From: Microseira wollei NIES-4236
Lineage (GTDB): Bacteria > Cyanobacteriota > Cyanobacteriia > Cyanobacteriales > Aerosakkonemataceae
NCBI RefSeq assembly: GCF_020521235.1
Contig: NZ_BLAY01000013.1
Coordinates: 18,595 to 82,594, forward strand
Direction of reading: 5' to 3'
DNA: 64,000 bases
Shown here piece after piece: positions 16,138 to 25,033 of this stretch; positions within the stretch are counted from its first letter, which is position 1, and each line of letters opens with the position of its first letter. The notes under the pieces are model-generated. The model did no database searches. It saw only the letters and a list, made by a program, of their open reading frames with translations, and was not told where the DNA came from. The position numbers were made by a program, and so were the translations under genes.

Positions 16138-16785
16138 TCACCTCAACTCAAAACCGAGTAGCTTTAGAATCAGCATAAATAGAATTTCCATTTCATCATC
16201 ATTGAGTGCATTACTCAATTGAGAACGTAGCGCTGAACGATCTAGCGCCTTTAGTTTTTTAATAACTTTCTTTTCTTCGGGCTTGATTTTATTACTATTT
16301 TCAATCTCTTTAAGCTGTTTATCAAACTCTTTTAGTAACTCTTCGCCCTTCATATTCTTAAGTTCCTGACGAAACTTTTGAGGGTCTATTTTAGAATATT
16401 TAGGTTGACGAACAATTCTCGGAGGTTGTGGTAGGCTAATTCCTACAATTGCTAGAAGAAAACCGACTAACGCAAAAGCTAAAAAGAAACCTATCACTAA
16501 ATAACTTAAAATTGGAAATAACAACCAGTACCAACCCGGATACTCGGAACTACGTCCCTGAAGAGAATCTAGTCCTAGACCGAACAAACCAAACAAACAA
16601 ACGACTATGGGCATTGCTATTATTGTCCCAACGTCTATCGGGCCACCTAAAATTAAAGCTATGATAGTTCCAATTAATGTTAAAATTCCCCCTAAGCTAA
16701 TCCAACTGTAAAAGACTCTTGCTCGAAAGCTGAAAGTTTCAGTCATTGGGCCTGGAGTCACAAAACTGATTATTTTATCAATCAT
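16138..16785 (-). CDS. Multi-pass membrane protein with cytosolic helical tail, unknown
   Basis: 215 residues. About four hydrophobic segments occupy residues 25-135 (ISLGGILTLIGTIIALILGG; IIAMPIVVCLFGLFGLGL; WYWLLFPILSYLVIGFFLAF; LVGFLLAIVGISL). A charged, lysine/glutamate-rich region (RQELKNMKGEELLKEFDKQL...) suggests a coiled coil, and a final helix-rich segment follows. There is no recognised family. It is the promoter-proximal gene of the minus-strand cluster and is divergent from the NB-ARC gene at 17003, leaving a 217-bp AT-rich shared promoter region. Confidence 0.7.
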   Translation of the reverse strand: MIDKIISFVTPGPMTETFSFRARVFYSWISLGGILTLIGTIIALILGGPIDVGTIIAMPIVVCLFGLFGLGLDSLQGRSSEYPGWYWLLFPILSYLVIGFFLAFALVGFLLAIVGISLPQPPRIVRQPKYSKIDPQKFRQELKNMKGEELLKEFDKQLKEIENSNKIKPEEKKVIKKLKALDRSALRSQLSNALNDDEMEILFMLILKLLGFELR

Positions 16786-17002
16786 AAAAATTATGTTGTC
16801 TTTAAATTGACTGGTGAGAATGAGATACTTTCACTTTTTCTTCTACGAGTTTAAATCGCCTTTTCTGAACGCTGCCACTTGAAAATACTTGATTTTCTTG
16901 CGTCTTTTGCAAAAAAATATTAAGAAAAGCCCTTGAAAACCCTCGATAATCTTGCCTGAGACTAAGCTATAATGGCTAAAAATATTACTAAATCTAGCTT
17001 TT

Positions 17003-18367
17003 ATGACTGTAACAGAAGTTTTACAATTGGTGGATCAGCTAGTCTTCACGCAAACAGGAAAACACCTCAATAACTTACAAAAGAATGTGATTAAAGGAAT
17101 TTGGCAAGATAAAACTTACGGTGAAATCGCAAAAGAGTTTGGCTATGATAGTGAAAATCATATCGGCAATGTTAGTCGTGAATTATATAAAATTTTGTCC
17201 GAACAGTTAGGAGAAGATGTTAATAAGTCTAATTTTTCATGGACAATAGAAAGGTTAGCTAATTATTGTAATCAATCTTCTAACCTGTTACAGCAACTTT
17301 TATTGATTAATAGTCCAATTAATCTCTGTTCTAATAATCCTAAACATGATTCTAAAAATACTGAATCAGATTATTCCAAAAAATATTATCACGATTTAAC
17401 TATAGCTCCTAAAATTACTCATTTTTGCGATCGCACTCTCGATCTGCAAACCCTATCCCACTGGTTAACCACTCAAAACCCCCGTCTAATCTCAGTTTTA
17501 GGACTTAGTGGAATTGGTAAAACCACCCTAGTTAAACAGTTCGTTGACCTAAATCTACAACAATTTGATGTAGTCATCTGGAAAAGTATCAAACTATCCC
17601 AGTCTTTAGATAGCATTATTACTGAAATTTTCGCACTTATTAATCCCGAACCTATTCAAATTGACAATAAATTAACTCAATTTTTCAATCTCTTACGCCA
17701 GCAAAGATGTTTGATTATCCTTGATGATGTGCAAGAACTATTTACCAGTGGACAATTCGCAGGACAGTACAAAACTGAATATAAAGACTACAAAACCTTT
17801 TTCACCATGATGACAGAAATCGAACATCAAAGTACTTTAATCTTAATCGGTCAGGAACAATGTCAAGAAATGCTCTGCTTAGATGAAGAATTATATCCTG
17901 TTAAGTGCTTGGAATTAGAAGGCTTATACAATACCGAAATCCTGAAAAACATGGGATTAAAAGATGAGGAAAGCTGGTTAACACTGCTTAATCTATATGA
18001 AGGCAATCCTGTTTATTTAAAATCTATTGCTAATTTAATTAGAAACATTTTTATGGGTAAAGTATCTGAGTTTTTAAGTGAAGGTAGCTTACTTTTGACA
18101 GAAGATATTAAATATAATTTCAATGAATTATTCGACCGATTGTCACCGAGCGAACAACAGATTGTTTTAGAATTGAGTAAATATAATAAAGCCGTGTCCA
18201 GAGAAGATTTAAGACAAGCTTTATCCTTGTCCTCAATAGACTTGATAAATGGGTTACAATCTTTGCGTAAACGCTATTTAATCAAATCAATAGAAGGCGA
18301 GAAAATTTCGTTTAATTTATCTCCTGTTTTTCGAGAGTATGTCAGAACTTGCTGCCAAGATTTATAG
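17003..18367 (+). CDS. STAND NTPase with VMAP-type HTH and NB-ARC domain, no repeat sensor
   Basis: 454 residues. Residues 1-85 (MTVTEVLQLVDQLVFTQTGK...YGEIAKEFGYDSENHIGNVSRE) match the helix-turn-helix placed at the N-terminus of cyanobacterial vWA-MoxR-associated/NB-ARC proteins. An NB-ARC core follows: Walker A GLSGIGKTT at 167-175, Walker B CLIILDDV at about 236-243, and GNPVYLK in the GxP position. A winged helix (SPSEQQIVLELSKYNKAVSR) is last. Most relatives continue into WD40 or TPR repeats; this one stops at 454. Codon use is AT-rich compared with flanking genes. It faces the minus-strand cluster across one intergenic region. Confidence 0.85.
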   Translation: MTVTEVLQLVDQLVFTQTGKHLNNLQKNVIKGIWQDKTYGEIAKEFGYDSENHIGNVSRELYKILSEQLGEDVNKSNFSWTIERLANYCNQSSNLLQQLLLINSPINLCSNNPKHDSKNTESDYSKKYYHDLTIAPKITHFCDRTLDLQTLSHWLTTQNPRLISVLGLSGIGKTTLVKQFVDLNLQQFDVVIWKSIKLSQSLDSIITEIFALINPEPIQIDNKLTQFFNLLRQQRCLIILDDVQELFTSGQFAGQYKTEYKDYKTFFTMMTEIEHQSTLILIGQEQCQEMLCLDEELYPVKCLELEGLYNTEILKNMGLKDEESWLTLLNLYEGNPVYLKSIANLIRNIFMGKVSEFLSEGSLLLTEDIKYNFNELFDRLSPSEQQIVLELSKYNKAVSREDLRQALSLSSIDLINGLQSLRKRYLIKSIEGEKISFNLSPVFREYVRTCCQDL

Positions 18368-18403
18368 CAGATTGCAAGCGAGTGAGGGAAAGCCTTAAGG
18401 CTT

Positions 18404-18445
18404 CGTTTGTGTAGCGGCAGCATTAATGCTGCCGCTACACAAACG
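18404..18445. terminator. 42-bp perfect palindrome
   Basis: CGTTTGTGTAGCGGCAGCATT is followed by its exact reverse complement. It lies 37 bp after the NB-ARC stop and between convergent genes (the HicB gene is on the minus strand), so it could terminate both. A related GTTTGTGTAGCCGCGACTTTAGTCG copy lies at about 18795-18820. Confidence 0.7.
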
Positions 18446-18522
18446 CGCGCTGTACCTCATACGGCTGCAATCCGCTATATAGTTGTTTAGCCTTTGTCCT
18501 CAACTGTTAAAAATTCATGCAG

Positions 18523-18714
18523 TTATTTGAGCGAAATAGAAGCATTATAAATACCAGTTTCACTTTCATAAACTTCTTGAAAAGAATCAATTGCATCTTT
18601 CAGCTTGCTAATAGAATCTTCTTGGGTATTTCCTTGTCCTACCAATCCATTTTCCAGACACAAGGCTACCCAATAGCCCGCACTTTGTCTGAGTACCACT
18701 GTGTAAAAATCCAT
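18523..18714 (-). CDS. HicB-family antitoxin-like protein, orphan
   Basis: 63 residues: MDFYTVVLRQSAGYWVALCL, then GQGNTQEDSISKLKDAIDSF. This is the partially degraded RNase-H-like fold of HicB (YxVxLxxxxGyWvAxCxE...G.T.eEAl.nLkeAI). There is no C-terminal DNA-binding domain, as in short HicBs. No hicA gene is visible on either side, so it stands alone. Confidence 0.8.
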   Translation of the reverse strand: MDFYTVVLRQSAGYWVALCLENGLVGQGNTQEDSISKLKDAIDSFQEVYESETGIYNASISLK

Positions 18715-18774
18715 TGGTCTTAACCTGCTGATGTTTTATACCAAATCCGGGTTAACGACCTCCCTTATTCTTAT

Positions 18775-18821
18775 AGACCGCGCAGGCGGTCTTTGTTTGT
18801 GTAGCCGCGACTTTAGTCGTT
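18775..18821. repeat. Short palindromic repeats between HicB and DUF433 genes
   Basis: AGACCGCGCAGGCGGTCT followed by GTTTGTGTAGCCGCGACTTT and AGTCG. The same style (CCCGCGCAGGCGGG plus TTTGTTTGTGTAGCC) recurs at 19776-19812. Non-coding. Confidence 0.7.
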
Positions 18822-18875
18822 AGGCATAAAGGGGGTAATGAAAGCGGATGCGAGTATTATAAATCGTAGTGAGGA

Positions 18876-19079
18876 TTATAGTTCTAGATAGGAGGATGCA
18901 AAAATCAGAGCTTGCCGAATGTCTTCATCTTCTAATTCTGGGAACTCTTGGCGTAGTTCTTCTCGATTGGGATAAGTTGCAAGTAATTCGATTACCCGAC
19001 GAACGGTAAGACGAAGGTTACGAATGCAGGGTTGTCCGTTCATGCGATTGGGATTACTGGTAATGCGGTCTAGTTTCAT
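18876..19079 (-). CDS. DUF433 antitoxin-like protein
   Basis: 67 residues: LDRITSNPNRMNGQPCIRNLRLTVRRVIELLA, then NREELRQEFPELEDEDIRQA and LIFASSYLEL. This is the complete DUF433 pattern (ITxdPxxxxGqPcIrgtRltV..il..la.g.s.eeil..yP.L...di..al.yaa). Such proteins usually precede a DUF5615 PIN-like toxin. None is present downstream on the minus strand, so the toxin partner is lost or elsewhere. Confidence 0.85.
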   Translation of the reverse strand: MKLDRITSNPNRMNGQPCIRNLRLTVRRVIELLATYPNREELRQEFPELEDEDIRQALIFASSYLEL

Positions 19080-19156
19080 GAGATTAACCCTAGCTGTTTA
19101 CAAAATTTGTCATCGGAAAAAGCGTGTTCCCAGTTTTTGGCTGCTTTGATCCGAGT

Positions 19157-19612
19157 TTAGTCATCCAACAAACTTGCTTTCAAAGTCTCTTCTAAAGTAA
19201 AAGGTGACTCTTTCGGGAAAAAGGTTAATTTAATTTTTGTTTCATCCGAAGCTTTCATCCGAGCTTTTTGATAACAATCATCAAATATTTCCAAAATTAG
19301 AGGTTGTAAACTGGGACTATCTTCGAGTAATCCTTCAATACATATCCGCTGTTCGCTGATAGTGCTACGCCAACTTTCGCTCCGCTTTTCCGGCTGATAT
19401 TGCCATTTTAGTAAGTGCATTAAAAGCACGATAAAACGACTTTTTAATTCTCGTTTTTCACTTCTGCCCATACTTTCAATTTCTTCAATTAAATTTGGAA
19501 TGTCTATCTCATTAAATTTACCTTCTTTTAACTGTTCAGCAGTGGTTTGTATCCACAAATAAAAGTCTCGTTCGTAGAGACTATTTGGGTTGGCGATCGC
19601 TGCTTGGCTCAT
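19157..19612 (-). CDS. DUF29 family protein
   Basis: 151 residues from the ATG at 19612 (MSQAAIANPNSLYERDFYLWI), chosen because DUF29 similarity starts at LYERDFYLW. It continues ALxL-like helices (NEIDIPNLIEEIESMGRSEK), MHLLKWQYQPEKRSESWRST and a C-terminal FFPKESPFTLEETL. DUF29 proteins are abundant in cyanobacteria, often in many copies; the function is unknown. AGGAGA lies upstream of the start. Confidence 0.88.
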   Translation of the reverse strand: MSQAAIANPNSLYERDFYLWIQTTAEQLKEGKFNEIDIPNLIEEIESMGRSEKRELKSRFIVLLMHLLKWQYQPEKRSESWRSTISEQRICIEGLLEDSPSLQPLILEIFDDCYQKARMKASDETKIKLTFFPKESPFTLEETLKASLLDD

Positions 19613-19775
19613 ACCTAATCTCCTTTTATCGATCTGTTGATTAAGGTGGGCAAAGCCCACCCCATTTTATCTATTTCTTTAAACTATGGCAAACTCTGTG
19701 AGAATTTTCTCAATCAGTGACCGATAATGGCTTAATTTATCCATTTTGTGATGACCTCCTTATCTGTATTCACAA

Positions 19776-19894
19776 AAGCCCGCGCAGGCGGGCTTTGTTT
19801 GTGTAGCCCCAGGTTTTAACCCTAATATTTTCCAGCAGTCCACTTAAGTGGACTTTCGCTATTAGCCCTGCACTTGAGTGCAGGGCGGGTTTTA
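19776..19894. repeat. Palindromic repeat cluster downstream of acnB
   Basis: AAAGCCCGCGCAGGCGGGCTTT, then AGTCCACTTAAGTGGACT and CCCTGCACTTGAGTGCAGGG with GGCGGGTTTT. It resembles 5042-5174. It lies beyond the acnB 3' end (minus strand) and may terminate that transcript; the gap 19613-19967 has no gene otherwise. Confidence 0.8.
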
Positions 19895-19967
19895 AACGTA
19901 GCAGATGTGGGTAACGAGAAGGGGTTTTAACCTGGGGGCTATGCGCGCATCTAGGAACGAGATACTA

Positions 19968-22574
19968 TTACCTCGCCGCCGCAGGCATACCCAAAATATC
20001 CTCAATCTTAGGCATATCTTCCAGCGCAATTACGCGCCCTTCATCCTCAAATCCAGCAATTTGATCGAAGTTCAAATACCGATACAAATCGCCTGCAAAA
20101 GGATTAATTTTCTTCGCCGCAATGTCGAGATATTCCTGTACAGTAGGAATCCGACCAAGCAGCGCGCAAACTGCTGCTAATTCCGCCGAACCAAGATACA
20201 CTCGCGCATCTTTCCCCATGCGATTGTTGAAGTTGCGGGTAGAAGTTGAAAACACGGTTGTTCCGTCGTTGACGCGCGCTTGGTTGCCCATACATAGACT
20301 GCAACCGGGCATTTCTGTCCGCGCACCTGCTGCGCCAAAAATGCCGTAATATCCTTCTTCTTTTAGTTGATGTTCGTCCATGCGAGTTGGCGGACAAATC
20401 CACAACCTTGTTTTCACTGCGCCTTCGCTTTCTAATACTTTCGCAGTGGCGCGATAGTGACCGATATTGGTCATGCAAGAACCGACGAAGACTTCATCAA
20501 CTTTGTCCCCGGCAACTTCGGACAATAATTTAACATTATCCGGGTCGTTGGGAGCGGCGACAATTGGTTCTTTGATTTCGTTCAGATCGATTTCGATAAT
20601 TTCGGCGTATTCGGCATCTGCGTCGGCTTCCATTAATACTGGATTTGCTAACCATTCTTCCATTTTGGCGACGCGGCGCATGATGGTGCGGGCGTCTTGA
20701 TATCCCCGCGCGACCATGTTTTTCAACAAGGCGACGTTGGAACGAATATATTCGGAAACGGTTTCGATGCTGAGTTTAATTGTGCATCCGGCACAAGAGC
20801 GTTCCGCCGTCGCGTCAGTGAGTTCAAAAGCTTGCTCAACTTTCAAATCGGGCAATCCTTCGATTTCCATGATGCGCCCGGAGAAGATATTTTTCTTGTT
20901 CTTCTTCTCGACGGTGAGCAATCCTTTTTGAATCGCGACGTAAGGAATTGCATTCACAATATCCCGCAGGGTGACACCGGGTTGCAATTCGCCTTTGAAT
21001 CGGACTAAAACCGATTCGGGCATATCTAATGGCATGACGCCCAAAGCAGCAGCAAATGCCACCAAACCCGAACCTGCGGGGAAGGAAATTCCTAATGGGA
21101 AACGAGTGTGGGAATCGCCGCCCGTTCCTACTGTATCTGGCATTAACATCCGGTTTAACCAAGAGTGGATAATGCCATCTCCTGGACGCAAAGCAACGCC
21201 GCCCCGTTGAGCCATAAAATCGGGCAATTCGTGGTGGGTTTTGATATCGACAGGTTTGGGATAAGCTGCGGTATGGCAGAAACTTTGCATCACCAAATCT
21301 GCACTGAAACCCAAACAAGCGAGTTCTTTTAATTCATCTCTGGTCATTGGTCCAGTGGTATCTTGAGAACCAACCGTCGTCATTAATGGTTCGCAAGATG
21401 TACCGGGACGAACCCCAGGCATTCCGCAAGCTTTCCCCACCATTTTTTGTGCGAGGGTGTAACCTTTGCCTGTATCTTCGGGTTGTTTAGGACGGGCGAA
21501 AACCGGAGATGGTTCTAATCCTAATGCGGCACGGGTTTTATCGGTTAAAGTACGTCCAATTAGTAACGGAATGCGTCCACCTGCGCGTACTTCGTCGAGA
21601 ATGGTATCGGGTTTGAGCGTAAAAGTGGAAATCACTTCTCCTGCTTCGTTGGTAATTTCCCCTTGATAAGGATGGATGGTAATTACCATTCCCGTTTCTA
21701 GGTTCGTGACATCGCACTCGATGGGTAAAGCGCCGGAGTCTTCAGCGGTGTTGAAGAAGATGGGAGCGATCGCACTCCCCAATATATACCCTCCCGCGCG
21801 CTTGTTCGGCACGTGAGGAATATCTTGCCCGATGTGCCACAGCACCGAGTTGATCGCCGACTTCCGCGACGAACCCGTCCCGACAACATCGCCGACATAA
21901 GCAACGGGATGCCCTTTCTGCTTTAATTGAGCAATAACTTCCAACCCCCCAGGCATCCGAGATTCCAACATCGCCAAAGCGTGCAAGGGAATATCCGGGC
22001 GCGTGGTAGCATGAGGCGCGGGTGATAAATCATCGGTATTCGTTTCGCCGGGAACTTTAAACACTGTCACGGTAATCTCGTCTTCCAGTTGAGGACGCCC
22101 GATAAACCAAGCCGCATTTACCCAAGCATCAATTACCTGTTTGGCATAAGGATTGACATCCGACAACGCCAGGACATCGTGGAAGGCGTCGAATACGAGC
22201 AATGTCTTACTTAAGGCAGTTGCTGCCCCTGCTGCTAATAAAGTATCGCGAGACTTGAGCAGTTCGATCAGCGATTGAACGTTGTAGCCTCCCAACATTG
22301 TCCCCAAAAGATAGACAGCCGCTTGGGGTACGATCAGGGGACAAGTAATCTCGCCCTTAGCAACTGCGGTTAAAAACCCAGCTTTGATGTAAGCAGCTTC
22401 ATCCACTCCGGGGGGGACGCGGTTCGTTAGCAAATCCAGCAGCATTTCTTCTTCCCCTGGAGGCGGATTTTTCAGCAATTCGCAGAGTTCGGAAGTTTGC
22501 TGGGCATTTAAAGGTAAGGGAGGGATTCCTTGTGCCGCCCTTTGGGCAACGTGTTGACGATAGGATTCGAGCAT
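19968..22574 (-). CDS. acnB: Aconitate hydratase B
   Basis: An 868-residue bifunctional aconitate hydratase 2/2-methylisocitrate dehydratase, interconverting citrate and isocitrate in the TCA cycle with a [4Fe-4S] cluster. The N-terminal HEAT-like domain ([41 protein letters not shown]) is typical of AcnB. Next comes the swivel domain ([20 protein letters not shown]). The catalytic core includes [18 protein letters not shown] and [16 protein letters not shown], with cluster cysteines in VGSCMTN and [12 protein letters not shown]. Length is normal. It is a single gene; the 5' region is 22575-22620. Confidence 0.97.
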   Translation of the reverse strand: MLESYRQHVAQRAAQGIPPLPLNAQQTSELCELLKNPPPGEEEMLLDLLTNRVPPGVDEAAYIKAGFLTAVAKGEITCPLIVPQAAVYLLGTMLGGYNVQSLIELLKSRDTLLAAGAATALSKTLLVFDAFHDVLALSDVNPYAKQVIDAWVNAAWFIGRPQLEDEITVTVFKVPGETNTDDLSPAPHATTRPDIPLHALAMLESRMPGGLEVIAQLKQKGHPVAYVGDVVGTGSSRKSAINSVLWHIGQDIPHVPNKRAGGYILGSAIAPIFFNTAEDSGALPIECDVTNLETGMVITIHPYQGEITNEAGEVISTFTLKPDTILDEVRAGGRIPLLIGRTLTDKTRAALGLEPSPVFARPKQPEDTGKGYTLAQKMVGKACGMPGVRPGTSCEPLMTTVGSQDTTGPMTRDELKELACLGFSADLVMQSFCHTAAYPKPVDIKTHHELPDFMAQRGGVALRPGDGIIHSWLNRMLMPDTVGTGGDSHTRFPLGISFPAGSGLVAFAAALGVMPLDMPESVLVRFKGELQPGVTLRDIVNAIPYVAIQKGLLTVEKKNKKNIFSGRIMEIEGLPDLKVEQAFELTDATAERSCAGCTIKLSIETVSEYIRSNVALLKNMVARGYQDARTIMRRVAKMEEWLANPVLMEADADAEYAEIIEIDLNEIKEPIVAAPNDPDNVKLLSEVAGDKVDEVFVGSCMTNIGHYRATAKVLESEGAVKTRLWICPPTRMDEHQLKEEGYYGIFGAAGARTEMPGCSLCMGNQARVNDGTTVFSTSTRNFNNRMGKDARVYLGSAELAAVCALLGRIPTVQEYLDIAAKKINPFAGDLYRYLNFDQIAGFEDEGRVIALEDMPKIEDILGMPAAAR

Positions 22575-22718
22575 TTTCGTGTTCTCTCAGGCTAAGAGCG
22601 GAAAAATTTTATCGGTGTAGTTTAGCGCCGGATTTTTATTGTACGGCGACGAACCTTCCCGCTGGAGTTCTGTAGGTACTCTTTTAGCTTTTATAGCGGT
22701 TTGCTTTGGCTTTGAAAT

Positions 22719-22816
22719 ACACTTATAGCCATTTTCAGTTGAATCAACGGGGGGTAGGGAACATCAGTAAGTTTTGTCGCCAGTTCAAGGTTTTTCAGAT
22801 GCCGTGCCCCTACAAT
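22719..22816 (-). repeat. Dispersed repeat, copy B (partner at 5880-5984)
   Basis: In reverse complement it reads TTGTAGGGGCACGGCATCTG...ACAAAACTTACT...CCCTACCCCCCGTTGATTC...GAAAATGGCTATAAGTG, matching copy A block by block. It lies between acnB and the GNAT gene. The rest of the gap 22575-23104 shows one CCCGGTTTC repeat (22842-22905) and no convincing gene. Confidence 0.75.
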
Positions 22817-22841
22817 TATCAGGAGTTACCCAGGACGAAGC

Positions 22842-22905
22842 CAGAAACCCGGTTTCTTCGTATATCTATAGTTGACCAAACCACGATTTTTCGTAGAAAC
22901 CAGGA
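22842..22905. repeat. CCCGGTTTC repeat unit
   Basis: AGAAACCCGGTTTCTTCGTA, then a stretch with GACCAAACCACGATTTTTCG and TAGAAACCAGG. It matches the tandem units at 41092-41224 (CTTCGTAAATGTCTAATTACCAAACCCAAGATTTTTACCAG in two parts) with decay. Confidence 0.7.
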
Positions 22906-23104
22906 ATACAAGCATCAGTCCTAGTTAGCATTTTGCCAGCCGAAAAGTATAAACGGCACAAAAAAGTTGCAGTCGGTGGGAATATCTGAAAAGCAGCTAA
23001 GATAAAGGCAACAACCCAAGCTACTGGGCTTCGCTCTAGATGCTAACAACAGCAACAGCGCCGTACTGCTAGCACAAACTCGGAACTCGCCGCCTACCTT
23101 AATC

Positions 23105-24358
23105 ATGACTCCCACTTCCCCCCAGGATACCAACGCCCTCATCCGTCCCCTACAATACCGGGATCTGGAAGCGATCGAAAATATGGTGGTGCAATCGTCT
23201 TTAGCAGAACACCACAGCTGTTGTGCCGATACCAAGCAGCAATTAGAACGGGTGCGTCGCTGGTACTGGGTACTCAAATTGTTGAGTTGGTTTCCTAACC
23301 CATTCCGGTACAAGTTCTGCGCCTATGTCGTCTCTAAAGCTCAAAACATTTTAGCCACGATTCAAGTATCGCCGTTTAATCGCACGCGCAGCACCTGGCG
23401 GGTAGATAGAGTCGTGGTTGACCCCCAAGTATCCAGTATAGAAGTAGGCTCGCAACTATTGCGCTATTGCTTCGAGACAATATTAGAGGCGCGGACTTGG
23501 TTGCTAGAAGTCAGTATCCACGATAAAACATTGCTGGCGGTGTATCGGCGCAATGGTTTTCAGCCTTTGGCACACATGACCTATTGGGCGATCGCTCCAT
23601 CGATGCTAGCAGAGTTGCAAGAGCGAGAACCCGATTTACCCAACCTGCTACCAGTCAGCAACGCCGATGCCCAACTACTCTATCAATTAGATACCGCATC
23701 GATGCCCCCCTTGGTGCGCCAAGTATTCGACCGCCACAACACTGACTTTAAAACCGGCTTTGTTGCCGCTTTAATTGAAGGCATCCAACAGTGGCTTTCT
23801 CAAACCGAAGTCGTCAGCGGCTACGTGTTTGAATCCCAGCGCAAAGCAGCCATCGGCTATTTTCAGATGCACCTGTCCCGCAACGGCAGCAAACCCCACG
23901 TCGCCGAATTAACCGTACACCCAGCCTACACCTGGCTGTATCCAGAATTACTCGCCCAAATGGCGCGCATTACCCAAGATTTTCCTACCCAATCGTTGCT
24001 GTTAACTTCTGCGGATTATCAACCAGAACGAGAAGAATATTTGCGACAACTTGGCGCAGAAGAAGTAGAACACACCCTGCTAATGTCCCGTTCAGTTTGG
24101 CACAAGCTGCGGGAGTCGAAGTCGGTATCTTTGGATATGCCTTTGTCGGAAGTTTTCCAAGGATTACAACCCGCCCAAAAACCAGTCCTCGGACGCATGT
24201 CCTGGCTGAAGTCCCGCACCTTGCGCTGGCGGGGAGTACCTAGAAAAGATTTAGTTCCAGCACCCTCCACTCAAGAGGCGGAGTCGGGGTCACAATCTTT
24301 ATCAGGCTTGGCCTTCAGGATAACCCGTCGCGGTTCCAGGAGTGCTGACCAAGGGTAA
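23105..24358 (+). CDS. GNAT family N-acetyltransferase
   Basis: A 417-residue protein. The N-terminal half has a GNAT core: IRPLQYRDLEAIENMVVQSS, TWRVDRVVVDPQVSSIEVGSQL and LLEVSIHDKTLLAVYRRNGF, equivalent to acetyl-CoA-binding motifs A and B. The second half (AELTVHPAYTWLYPELLAQM; PTQSLLLTSADYQPEREEYL) resembles a second, degenerate GNAT fold, so this may be a tandem-GNAT protein. The last 25 residues are low complexity and run into a repeat-like region. The substrate is unknown. Confidence 0.85.
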   Translation: MTPTSPQDTNALIRPLQYRDLEAIENMVVQSSLAEHHSCCADTKQQLERVRRWYWVLKLLSWFPNPFRYKFCAYVVSKAQNILATIQVSPFNRTRSTWRVDRVVVDPQVSSIEVGSQLLRYCFETILEARTWLLEVSIHDKTLLAVYRRNGFQPLAHMTYWAIAPSMLAELQEREPDLPNLLPVSNADAQLLYQLDTASMPPLVRQVFDRHNTDFKTGFVAALIEGIQQWLSQTEVVSGYVFESQRKAAIGYFQMHLSRNGSKPHVAELTVHPAYTWLYPELLAQMARITQDFPTQSLLLTSADYQPEREEYLRQLGAEEVEHTLLMSRSVWHKLRESKSVSLDMPLSEVFQGLQPAQKPVLGRMSWLKSRTLRWRGVPRKDLVPAPSTQEAESGSQSLSGLAFRITRRGSRSADQG

Positions 24359-24443
24359 TGGTAATGGCGTTCCCAGGCAGAGCCGTGGTCACGAGGGTAA
24401 ATGGCTAATGGGTAATTGTACTGACAGCAAAAGCCTGTAAATC

Positions 24444-24495
24444 CAATTAGCAATTAGCAATTAGCAATTAGCAATTACCCATTACCCATTACCCC
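24444..24495. repeat. Heptamer tandem repeats
   Basis: About four to five copies of CAATTAG followed by three of CATTACC, ending about 37 bp upstream of ruvX. It is an STRR array of the same kind as 30972-31059 and 61607-61680. Confidence 0.85.
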
Positions 24496-24532
24496 TCCCC
24501 GCCATCGCATCCTTGACGCAGATAGCATAAAT

Positions 24533-25024
24533 ATGGAAGAAAGTCAACCCTCTGTTACCCAAACAACCCCAATTCGTCAAACCAAGACGATATCGGCATT
24601 GGGGTTAGATGTGGGGAAAAAGCGAATTGGGGTAGCGGGATGCGATCGCACCGGGTTAATCGCGGCGGGACTAACCACGATCGAGCGTAAATCGTTTTTA
24701 GAAGATATAGCGCAACTCAAGCGCCTGGTAGATGAGCGACAAGTAGAAGTTTTAGTCGTTGGGTTACCCTACTCGATGAACGGAACCATAGGCTTTCAAG
24801 CCAAATCTGTGCAGAAATTCGCCAAAAGAGTCGGAGAAGCGCTAAACTTGCCGGTCGAGTACGTTGACGAGCGCCTGACTTCCCATCAAGCAGAGGAAAT
24901 GCTTTTAGCCGAAAAGCGATCGCCATCCCGAAATAAAGGTTTAGTTGATCGCAAGGCAGCAGCTATAATTCTGCAACAATGGTTGGACGAGCGACGACCG
25001 CGCTCACAACAATCCGATTTCTAG
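24533..25024 (+). CDS. ruvX: Putative Holliday junction resolvase RuvX (YqgF)
   Basis: A 163-residue RNase-H-fold nuclease. GLDVGKKRIGVAGCD holds the first catalytic Asp, VGLPYSMNGTIGFQAKSVQKF the central motif, and VEYVDERLTSHQAEEMLL the conserved DERxTS; VDRKAAAIILQQWLDE closes the protein. YqgF/RuvX also acts in 16S rRNA 5' end maturation in E. coli. The next gene (DUF3727) begins 10 bp downstream. In cyanobacteria this pair is usually followed by mltG and yqeG, as here apart from the inserted element. Confidence 0.95.
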   Translation: MEESQPSVTQTTPIRQTKTISALGLDVGKKRIGVAGCDRTGLIAAGLTTIERKSFLEDIAQLKRLVDERQVEVLVVGLPYSMNGTIGFQAKSVQKFAKRVGEALNLPVEYVDERLTSHQAEEMLLAEKRSPSRNKGLVDRKAAAIILQQWLDERRPRSQQSDF

Positions 25025-25033
25025 GATTTCAAC

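Noticed and set aside
20104..21318. Several open frames within acnB on both strands
   Set aside because: They are shadows of a clear full-length AcnB coding frame.
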